Shown here in pieces: positions 1 through 5,047 of a DNA stretch of 8,088 nucleotides. A program made the translations under genes and the position numbers. The notes under the pieces are model-generated. The model worked only from the letters and a program-made list of their open reading frames with translations. It was not told the DNA's origin and did not search any database. Source of the DNA: DASUGM01 sp036274055. GTDB taxonomy: Bacteria; Acidobacteriota; Vicinamibacteria; Vicinamibacterales; SCN-69-37. Location of the stretch: NCBI GenBank assembly GCA_036274055.1, contig DASUGM010000346.1, forward strand, positions 1 to 8,088, written 5' to 3'. Position 1 is the stretch's first letter; each line of letters opens with the position of its first letter.

Positions 1-30
1 GTCTTGAATTGACGTACGTCAATTCAAGAC
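1..30. promoter_or_regulatory. Perfect 30-bp palindrome upstream of the adenosyltransferase gene
   Basis: The arm GTCTTGAATTGACGT is followed directly by its exact reverse complement, with no spacer and no mismatch. The element is about 40% GC in otherwise GC-rich DNA. It ends 24 nt before the GTG start at 55 and about 10 nt before a possible -10 hexamer at 40-45, so it covers where a -35 region would sit. That is the position expected of an operator for a dimeric repressor or activator (TetR-like operators are often such palindromes), but no regulator can be named. A hairpin belonging to an upstream gene is possible. So is a contig-end fold-back artefact, because the palindrome begins exactly at base 1. 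Confidence 0.55.
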
Positions 31-39
31 GCGACCCCA

Positions 40-45
40 TACAAT
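40..45 (+). promoter_or_regulatory. Possible -10 hexamer (TACAAT) for the adenosyltransferase-hpnCDE operon
   Basis: TACAAT matches five of six positions of the bacterial -10 consensus and lies 9 nt before the GTG start at 55. No TTGACA-like -35 is found at 16-18 nt spacing; that stretch is the right arm of the palindrome at 1-30. No Shine-Dalgarno sequence lies between hexamer and start, so the transcript would have a leader of only a few bases or none. This is a weak motif call based on position and the AT-rich context. Confidence 0.35.
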
Positions 46-54
46 TGTCCTCTT

Positions 55-594
55 GTGAGGATCTACACGAAGACCGGCGATGCCGGCGAAACCGGACTGT
101 TCGACGGGACGCGCGTCTCCAAAGCTGACCCGCGCGTGGCCGCCTACGGCGACGTCGACGAACTGAACGCTCAGCTCGGCGTCGCCCGCGCCAATGGCCC
201 CGGCATCGTCCTTGACGGCATGCTCGACCGCATTCAGCGCGACCTCTTCGCCCTCGGCGCGCGACTCGCCGATCCGCGCCACAAGATCGCGGCGCGCGTC
301 GAAAAAGCCAGCGTCGACGATCAGGACGTCGCGCGCCTCGAAGGCTGGATCGACGATCTCGAGGCTGGCCTGAAGCCGCTGCGCAAATTCATCCTCGCCG
401 GCGGTTCTCCGGCCGGCGCTCAACTGCATCTGGCGCGCACCGTCTGCCGACGCGCCGAGCGCGCGGTCGTCGGGCTCGGCGCCGACGCCGTCGAGCCGGT
501 CATCGTCACATTTCTGAACCGCCTGTCCGACTTGTTGTTTGTCATGGCGCGCGCCGCGAACGCTCACACGGGCGCCGACGAGATCGAGTGGTAG
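55..594 (+). CDS. PduO-type cob(I)alamin adenosyltransferase (ATR)
   Basis: This 179-residue cytoplasmic enzyme would transfer the 5'-deoxyadenosyl group of ATP to cob(I)alamin, giving adenosylcobalamin for radical-mutase type enzymes. The length is normal for the PduO/MMAB family, an all-alpha trimer. The N-terminal ATP-binding signature YTKTGDAGETGLFDG is at residues 4-18, followed by YGDVDELNAQLG at 31-42. The conserved helix LARTVCRRAER is at 126-136 and FLNRLSDLLFVMARAAN at 153-169, carrying the Arg and Asn/Asp residues that bind ATP and cobalamin in this family. The GTG start at 55 is chosen because the signature begins immediately after it; there is no Shine-Dalgarno sequence. The stop overlaps the start of hpnC by 7 nt, implying one transcript. 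The family is clear, but the AdoCbl-dependent enzyme it serves is not in view. Confidence 0.93.
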   Translation: MRIYTKTGDAGETGLFDGTRVSKADPRVAAYGDVDELNAQLGVARANGPGIVLDGMLDRIQRDLFALGARLADPRHKIAARVEKASVDDQDVARLEGWIDDLEAGLKPLRKFILAGGSPAGAQLHLARTVCRRAERAVVGLGADAVEPVIVTFLNRLSDLLFVMARAANAHTGADEIEW

Positions 595-1466
595 CCGAGG
601 CGTCATATGCGCACTGCCTGCGGCTGGCGCAGGCGCATTACGAGAATTTTCCCGTCGCCTCGCGGCTGCTGCCGCGGGCCGCGCGGCCGCACATCGCCGC
701 CATCTACGCATTTGCTCGCCTCGCCGATGATTTCGCCGACGAAGGCGACCGCACCATCGACGTGCGCCTGAGCCTCCTCGACGACTGGGCCAGGCGGCTC
801 GCCGCCGCTGCCGCCGGCCAGGTCGACGCCGACGGCTCCGATGCCGCCCATATCTTCACCGCGCTCGCCGGAACGATGCGCACCTGCAGACTCGAGCGCA
901 GCCTGTTCGACGATCTCCTCAGCGCATTCCGTCAGGACGTGACGACGACGCGATACGAGACGTGGGCCGATCTCCTCGACTATTGCCGGCGATCAGCCGA
1001 CCCGATCGGGCGGTTGGTCCTGCGGGTCAGCGGCTATCGCGATCCACGTCTCGATCGGCTCTCGGACGCGGTGTGCACCGCCTTGCAGCTGACGAACTTC
1101 TGGCAGGACGTCGAGCGCGACTGGGCCAAGGGCCGTGTCTACGTTCCTGCGGAGATCCTGCGCGCCAGCGGCGCCGACGAGGGCGACCTGGCGCGGCGAC
1201 GCATCACTGATCCATGGCGCGCCGCGCTCGCCAACGCGGCCCGTCGAACCCGTGAACTATTCATGACCGGCCGGCCGATCGCCGACGCGGTCGGCGGCCG
1301 CCTCCGCTGGGAGCTGCGCGCCACCTGGCTCGGCGGCGTTCGCATCCTCGACCGCCTCGAGGCAGCGCATTTCGACGTCTTCGCCCACCGCCCGACCCTT
1401 GGCCGCGCCGATCTGCCGGCGATAGCCTGGCATATGCTGACGTGGCGGCAGCTTCCTCGGGGCTGA
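588..1466 (+). CDS. hpnC: Hydroxysqualene synthase HpnC (squalene/phytoene synthase family)
   Basis: This 292-residue trans-isoprenyl diphosphate synthase-fold enzyme is predicted to convert presqualene diphosphate into hydroxysqualene, the second step of the HpnCDE route to squalene. The N-terminal stretch LAQAHYENFPVASRLLP (residues 13-29) is typical of HpnC. The first Asp-rich motif DDFAD is at 47-51 and the second, DVERD, at 174-178 inside LQLTNFWQDVERDW. These bind the Mg2+-diphosphate. It starts with GTG inside the last codons of the adenosyltransferase gene (7-nt overlap), has no Shine-Dalgarno sequence, and probably relies on translational coupling. hpnD follows after 9 nt. Assignment as HpnC rather than HpnD rests on the FWQDVERDW motif, the FPVASRLLP start and its position first in the trio. 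Confidence 0.94.
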   Translation: MVAEASYAHCLRLAQAHYENFPVASRLLPRAARPHIAAIYAFARLADDFADEGDRTIDVRLSLLDDWARRLAAAAAGQVDADGSDAAHIFTALAGTMRTCRLERSLFDDLLSAFRQDVTTTRYETWADLLDYCRRSADPIGRLVLRVSGYRDPRLDRLSDAVCTALQLTNFWQDVERDWAKGRVYVPAEILRASGADEGDLARRRITDPWRAALANAARRTRELFMTGRPIADAVGGRLRWELRATWLGGVRILDRLEAAHFDVFAHRPTLGRADLPAIAWHMLTWRQLPRG

Positions 1467-1475
1467 CGACGGCCG

Positions 1476-2339
1476 ATGCGCAAGACCAGCTTCTACTATT
1501 CGTTCCTGGCGCTGCCGGCGCCGAAACGCCGCGCGATCACCGCGGTGTTCGACTTCTGCCGTGCCGTCGACGACGCTGTCGATCTCGAGACCGATCCGGC
1601 GCGCGCGCAGGACGCGCTCACGCTCTGGCGCCGCGAGGTCGAGCGGGTGTTCACCGGCGGATCCCCGGCGACCGACCAGGGCCGGCAGTTACAGCCCTTC
1701 GTCGCGGCCTGCCACCTGCCGCGCGAGCAGTTCGACGCGCTCGTCGACGGCGTGGCGATGGACGCGACGCCACGTCGCTATCAGACCTTCGCCGATCTCG
1801 AGCCGTACTGCCACCGCGTCGCGTCGTCGGTCGGATTGATGTGCGCGGAGATTTTCGAGTACCGGCAACCGGCGGTGCTCGAGTACGCCAGAGATCTCGG
1901 CGTCGCGCTTCAGCTCACGAATATCCTGCGCGACGTCGCCGTCGACTACCGTCGCGGCCGGCTGTATCTGCCACTCGAAGATCTCGAGCGCTTCGGCTGC
2001 AGCGAAGCCGACATCGCGCGCGAAGTCGAGGAATCGACGAGCGGCCTGCGATCGGAAAAGGTGCGCGCCGTCCTCGAGCACCAGGCGTCGCGCGCGCGCG
2101 TGTTCTTCTCGCGCGCGGTCCGGCTGCTGCCGCGCGAAGACGCGTCGCGGTTTCTGCCCGCCGAGATCATGCGCGCGATCTACTTCGAGCTGCTGAAGCG
2201 GATCGAAGCCCGGCGCTGCGACGTCTTCACCGAACTCGTGCGAGTGCCGCGACCGGCGCAGGCACGGATTGCGATCGGGACGTGGTGGCGGCTGCGACAG
2301 AGTCGCGGCGCCGCCGAACCCGCCCACAGATCGGCATGA
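1476..2339 (+). CDS. hpnD: Presqualene diphosphate synthase HpnD
   Basis: This 287-residue squalene/phytoene synthase family protein is predicted to condense two farnesyl diphosphates into presqualene diphosphate, the first step of the HpnCDE pathway. The start TSFYYSFLALPAPKRRAI (residues 4-21) is typical of HpnD. The first Asp-rich motif DDAVD is at 32-36, DGVAMD at 91-96, YCHRVASSVGLM at 111-122, and the second Asp-rich motif DVAVD at 153-157 within LQLTNILRDVAVDYRRGRLYLP. The ATG start is supported because the conserved N-terminus begins three residues later. The gap to hpnC is only 9 nt and the stop overlaps the hpnE start as ATGA. The last 20 or so residues are Arg/Ala-rich and look poorly conserved. 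Phytoene synthase is the main alternative, but the HpnC and HpnE neighbours argue for squalene. Confidence 0.94.
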   Translation: MRKTSFYYSFLALPAPKRRAITAVFDFCRAVDDAVDLETDPARAQDALTLWRREVERVFTGGSPATDQGRQLQPFVAACHLPREQFDALVDGVAMDATPRRYQTFADLEPYCHRVASSVGLMCAEIFEYRQPAVLEYARDLGVALQLTNILRDVAVDYRRGRLYLPLEDLERFGCSEADIAREVEESTSGLRSEKVRAVLEHQASRARVFFSRAVRLLPREDASRFLPAEIMRAIYFELLKRIEARRCDVFTELVRVPRPAQARIAIGTWWRLRQSRGAAEPAHRSA

Positions 2340-3691
2340 CCGCCGACTGCGTCGTGATTGGCGCCGGCCTCGCCGGGCTGAGCGCTGCCGTCCGCCTTGC
2401 CGATGCCGGCCAGAAAGTCGTGGTTCTCGAAGAAGGGCCGCGCCTCGGCGGCCGCGCGACGGCGTTCACCGATCGCGAGACCGGCGAGCGCGTCGACAAC
2501 GGGCAGCACGTCCTGTTCGGTTGCTATCGCGAGACGTACGCCTATCTGAAACGAATCGGCACCGCCGATCGCGCGCCGCTGCAGACGCGGCTGACGTTGA
2601 CGATGGCCGATCTCGAAGGTCGGTCGTCGGAACTGCGCTGCCCGGCGATCACGCCGCCCTGGCATCTCGTCGCGGCGATTCTTCGCTGGCCGGCGCTGTC
2701 GTGGCGCGAACGTCTGAGCGCGCTGGGCGTGCGGTCGCTGCTGATGAGCGTGCGTCGCGACGGCGCCGCCGCCGTTGCGGCCCGCGTGCCGGCCGGGCAA
2801 ACGGTGACCGACTGGCTCGATGCGTACGGCCAGTCGCCGCGCCTGCGCGAGTGGCTGTGGAATCCGCTGGCAATTGCCGCGCTCAATCAGTCGCCGGATG
2901 TCGCGGCCGCGGCGCCGTTCGTCCGCGTGCTCGGTGAGTTGTTCGGGCCTCGGATCGAGGACTCCGCGGTCGGCCTGCCGGTGGTGCCGCTCGACACGTT
3001 GTTCGCCGAGCCGGCGCGGGCGGTGATCGAAGCCGGGGGCGGCGCGATCCAACTGCGAACGCCCGGCCGCGTCGTCGTCGACGCGGCAGGCAGGCTCACT
3101 GGCGTGCGTGCCGGAACCGGGATGATTGCGACCGCGCGCGTCGTCAGCGCCGTGCCGTGGCACGCGTTCGGCAAGGTCTTTGAGGCCGGCGTGCCGCGCG
3201 CGCTCGAAACCATCGCCGCCAACGCCGCGGCAACGCCAGGCTCACCGATCGTCACCGTCAACCTCTGGTTCGACGGCAGCGTGATGCCGGGCCCGTTCGT
3301 CGGCCTGGTCGGCGGTCCGATGCATTGGGTGTTCGACAAGAGCGCGATCTTTGGCGAGCAGGCGGGGCACTTGTCGATCGTCGCAAGCGGCGCCGACGAT
3401 CTCGCCGCCATGGACAACGCCGCGGTGACGCGCGCGGCAATCGACCATCTTGCTCGCGCGCTGCCGTTGAGCCGCACCCGGACGGTGAAGCGATCGGTCG
3501 TCGTGCGCGAGCACCGAGCGACGTTTTCACTGGCGCCGGCGGCGCCGCCGCGTCCTCCGGCGATTTCGCCGCTCGCCGGACTCTATCTGGCCGGTGACTG
3601 GACCGACACCGGGCTGCCCGGCACGATTGAAGGCGCGATCCTGAGCGGGCACCGCGCAGCCGACGCGATCATCAAGGCGCGAACGATCTAA
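2336..3691 (+). CDS. hpnE: Hydroxysqualene dehydroxylase HpnE (FAD-dependent)
   Basis: This 451-residue flavoprotein of the amine oxidase / phytoene desaturase-like superfamily is predicted to reduce hydroxysqualene to squalene, the last HpnCDE step. The N-terminal Rossmann FAD motif is VVIGAGLAGLSAAVRLADAG (residues 6-25), the acidic residue at the end of the second beta-strand is E32, and GGRATAF follows at 38-44. The C-terminal FAD-binding segment YLAGDWTDTGLPGTIEGA is at 417-434. The ATG at 2336 is chosen because the FAD motif starts five residues later and it forms an ATGA overlap with the hpnD stop. The same frame stays open far upstream through all of hpnD, so an automatic caller could over-extend this gene to 749 codons; that extension is a shadow. 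No squalene-hopene cyclase gene follows. Confidence 0.93.
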   Translation: MTADCVVIGAGLAGLSAAVRLADAGQKVVVLEEGPRLGGRATAFTDRETGERVDNGQHVLFGCYRETYAYLKRIGTADRAPLQTRLTLTMADLEGRSSELRCPAITPPWHLVAAILRWPALSWRERLSALGVRSLLMSVRRDGAAAVAARVPAGQTVTDWLDAYGQSPRLREWLWNPLAIAALNQSPDVAAAAPFVRVLGELFGPRIEDSAVGLPVVPLDTLFAEPARAVIEAGGGAIQLRTPGRVVVDAAGRLTGVRAGTGMIATARVVSAVPWHAFGKVFEAGVPRALETIAANAAATPGSPIVTVNLWFDGSVMPGPFVGLVGGPMHWVFDKSAIFGEQAGHLSIVASGADDLAAMDNAAVTRAAIDHLARALPLSRTRTVKRSVVVREHRATFSLAPAAPPRPPAISPLAGLYLAGDWTDTGLPGTIEGAILSGHRAADAIIKARTI

Positions 3692-3711
3692 CCTCGTCGC
3701 GGAGCGGCGCC

Positions 3712-3717
3712 GATAAT
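3712..3717 (+). promoter_or_regulatory. Possible -10 hexamer (GATAAT) directly before the start at 3725
   Basis: GATAAT is followed by 7 nt and then the ATG at 3725. No -35 match is seen upstream and no Shine-Dalgarno sequence lies in the 7 nt; the nearest purine run, GGAG, is about 20 nt from the start, too far for normal use. If functional, transcription would begin at or next to the start codon. This is a motif match only. Confidence 0.35.
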
Positions 3718-3724
3718 CAGCACG

Positions 3725-4372
3725 ATGAAGTCCCTGCGCTCGATGTCATTTCTATTTTTCGCCCTGCTGGGTGCAGCGACGCCGCTCTTTGCGCAGGACA
3801 TCCCGGCCGATCCGGATCCGAATCATTGGGGCGTGCAAATCTCGATCTCGCCGTGGCGCGCGGGCGAAAAGTTTCGCGGCCTGATGGACGCCAAGGATCT
3901 CGACATCTCCGGCCGCTCGGTCCGGGTGGGCGTCAGCCGCGGCCGGATGCGCGGCAGCGAGTGGGGCGTGATTTACGTGCGCCGGACGATCAACGAGGGC
4001 AGCCGCCTGGTCGACTATCTCGGGCGCACCTACAATTTCGGTGACAGCGTGCGCCTGACCGGAGTGATGGGGGAGCAGTTCGGATCGCTCGGCACGATCG
4101 CCAACCGGGTGCAGATCGGCGTGTTGATTGGCGGCGGTCTCGCGAAAGTTGACGGTCTCGTGTTTCCGAGCGGCGGCGGCGAGCCCCGCGACGCGCGCGA
4201 AGTGCTGACGCTCTTCGCGCACGAGACGTCGTTTCAATTGCTCGCGCGCGCGGAAATTGGCGCCGCGGTTCTCGTCGCGCCTGGCGTCAAGGTCCGCATC
4301 AGCGGCGGTTTCGACTGGCCGGGCACGACGGTCCTGACGATCACCGGGCTCTATTTCTTCGGCGGCCGGTAA
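3725..4372 (+). CDS. Exported protein of unknown function, possibly a small outer-membrane beta-barrel
   Basis: This 215-residue protein is not recognised. It has a clear Sec signal peptide: MKSLR, then a hydrophobic core (residues 8-19) and LFA before a likely cleavage at A23/Q24. The mature part has no further membrane helix. It shows alternating polar/hydrophobic stretches such as VQISISPW, GVIYVRR, VQIGVLIGG and TVLTITGLYFF, plus Gly-rich turns, and ends in LYFFGGR. This resembles a small beta-barrel or beta-sandwich envelope protein, but that is inference from pattern. It starts 33 nt after hpnE on the same strand and may be read through from that operon or from the hexamer at 3712-3717. 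ATG 3725 is preferred over the internal Met8 because it supplies the basic n-region. A hopanoid link is not supported beyond proximity. Confidence 0.8.
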   Translation: MKSLRSMSFLFFALLGAATPLFAQDIPADPDPNHWGVQISISPWRAGEKFRGLMDAKDLDISGRSVRVGVSRGRMRGSEWGVIYVRRTINEGSRLVDYLGRTYNFGDSVRLTGVMGEQFGSLGTIANRVQIGVLIGGGLAKVDGLVFPSGGGEPRDAREVLTLFAHETSFQLLARAEIGAAVLVAPGVKVRISGGFDWPGTTVLTITGLYFFGGR

Positions 4373-4407
4373 CTGCAGGCTGCGGGTTGCAGGCCGCAGG
4401 CTGCAGT
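4373..4407. repeat. Five tandem degenerate 7-mers that form a hairpin between convergent genes
   Basis: Five consecutive heptamers start right after the stop codon of the upstream gene: CTGCAGG, CTGCGGG, TTGCAGG, CCGCAGG and CTGCAGT. They differ at one to three positions from consensus CTGCAGG. Because CTGCAG is itself palindromic, the array also folds: 4373-4385 pairs with 4394-4406 at 12 of 13 positions (single G/G mismatch), with an 8-nt loop at 4386-4393. It sits between two convergent genes, where a two-way transcription stop would be useful. The first T-run on the + strand (near 4420) lies over 10 nt beyond the stem inside the neighbouring gene, so a classical intrinsic terminator is only partly matched. 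Confidence 0.7.
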
Positions 4408-4415
4408 AGGACCCT

Positions 4416-4853
4416 CTACTTTTTCTTCGTCGACACCATCTTGACCGTCTCCGGCTTCCCGTCGGGTCCGGTGCGCGTGCCTTCGACGATCAACCGGCCG
4501 TCGCTTCCGAGCGACCACGTCGATCGGGTTTCGATCTTGCGCCCATCCGGATAGGTCGCGTTTTCAATGACAACGAGTTTGTCGCCCTGCCATTCGGCGC
4601 GCGACAGGCTCTTGACGTTGCCCAGGCTCGAGTCGTGTTCTTTGCCATCGAGCTTGTGAACGATGCGATGTCCGCTGCCCTCTGAAGCATGCTCGAGGAT
4701 CAGCTCGTCAGCCGTGTGCGTGACCTTCTGCTCCTCGCCGGCCATCCCTTTGGGCTCGATCGATACCCACGTGCCTGAGAAGTTCGGCTTGGTTTGAGCG
4801 GAGAGTGCCGCCACGGCCCACGCCATCACCGCCGCTGCAATCATTCGTTTCAT
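4416..4853 (-). CDS. Small exported protein of unknown function with an NFSGTW start
   Basis: This 145-residue protein has a signal peptide MKRMIAAAVMAWAVAALSA with likely cleavage before Q20. The mature N-terminus carries NFSGTW at residues 24-29, a start I associate with many small lipocalin-like secreted proteins of Acidobacteriota. The rest is short beta-strand-like segments with Asp-Gly turns (LDGKEH, YPDGRK, GSDGRL, GPDGKPE) and a Lys-Lys-Lys C-terminus; no catalytic motif is visible. The ATG at 4853 is chosen because GCGAGG lies 6 nt upstream. An in-frame ATG at 4868 would add MARLT and overlap the stop of the small upstream ORF as TAATG, so it is a real alternative. It converges with the exported gene ending at 4372. 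Confidence 0.82.
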   Translation of the reverse strand: MKRMIAAAVMAWAVAALSAQTKPNFSGTWVSIEPKGMAGEEQKVTHTADELILEHASEGSGHRIVHKLDGKEHDSSLGNVKSLSRAEWQGDKLVVIENATYPDGRKIETRSTWSLGSDGRLIVEGTRTGPDGKPETVKMVSTKKK

Positions 4854-4867
4854 CGTCAGCCTCGCCA

Positions 4868-5044
4868 TTATGATCTCAGGCCAAGGATTGCGGTCATCAG
4901 GAATATCCAGATGATGCCGATCTGCACGGCCAGCCACTCGCGCCGCCGGCGCGGTGGCACCTTGAGCCTCAGCCCAACCTTCGGCCGATCGCGCGATCGC
5001 CCATGCGCTGCCATCGCCCGATGGCCCGATAGCCAATCGCCCAT
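4868..5044 (-). CDS. Possible small single-pass membrane protein (up to 58 residues)
   Basis: Reading the - strand from the ATG at 5044 to the TAA at 4868-4870 gives 58 codons. The last 30 or so look like a real small membrane protein: a basic stretch PPRRRREW (residues 30-37), then LAVQIGIIWIFLMTAILGL (38-56) as one membrane helix, probably with the basic side in the cytoplasm. Codons here are largely G/C-ending. Residues 1 to about 21 come from a degenerate 8-nt repeat and are unlikely to be conserved; an in-frame ATG at residue 11 or GTG at residue 29 could be the true start. Its TAA overlaps an in-frame ATG of the downstream exported gene as TAATG, suggesting coupling. Function is unknown, and it may not be expressed. 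Confidence 0.45.
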   Translation of the reverse strand: MGDWLSGHRAMAAHGRSRDRPKVGLRLKVPPRRRREWLAVQIGIIWIFLMTAILGLRS

Positions 5045-5046
5045 AA
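4983..5046. repeat. Degenerate 8-nt tandem repeat (GCCCGATN) before thiI
   Basis: About eight imperfect units run head to tail: GGCCGATC, GCGCGATC, GCCCATGC, GCTGCCATC, GCCCGATG, GCCCGATA, GCCAATC and GCCCATAA. The fourth has one extra base and the seventh lacks one. Consensus is roughly GCCCGATS. The array fills most of the divergent gap between the - strand small ORF and thiI and ends at the possible -10 hexamer and GTG start of thiI. Unit boundaries and copy number are my reading by eye; a tandem-repeat finder could split it differently. Confidence 0.55.
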
Positions 5047-5047
5047 T
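5042..5047 (+). promoter_or_regulatory. Possible -10 hexamer (CATAAT) at the thiI start
   Basis: CATAAT abuts the GTG at 5048 and is 6 nt before a second in-frame GTG at 5054. With normal -10 spacing the transcript would begin at about 5054, which would favour that second GTG as a leaderless start. No -35 match or Shine-Dalgarno sequence is seen. This is a motif match only. Confidence 0.35.

Noticed and set aside
1442..2335. Open frame in register with hpnE that extends it upstream by 298 codons through the whole of hpnD, giving an apparent 749-residue protein.
   Set aside because: The added part is Arg/Ala-rich with no domain, whereas hpnD in the other frame carries every HpnD motif. hpnE has a proper ATG just before its FAD motif. 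This is a GC-rich shadow frame, not a fusion.
2180..3163. Antisense frame (327 codons) opposite hpnD/hpnE.
   Set aside because: Arg/Ala/Gly/Asp-rich composition without motifs. It is opposite strongly identified genes.
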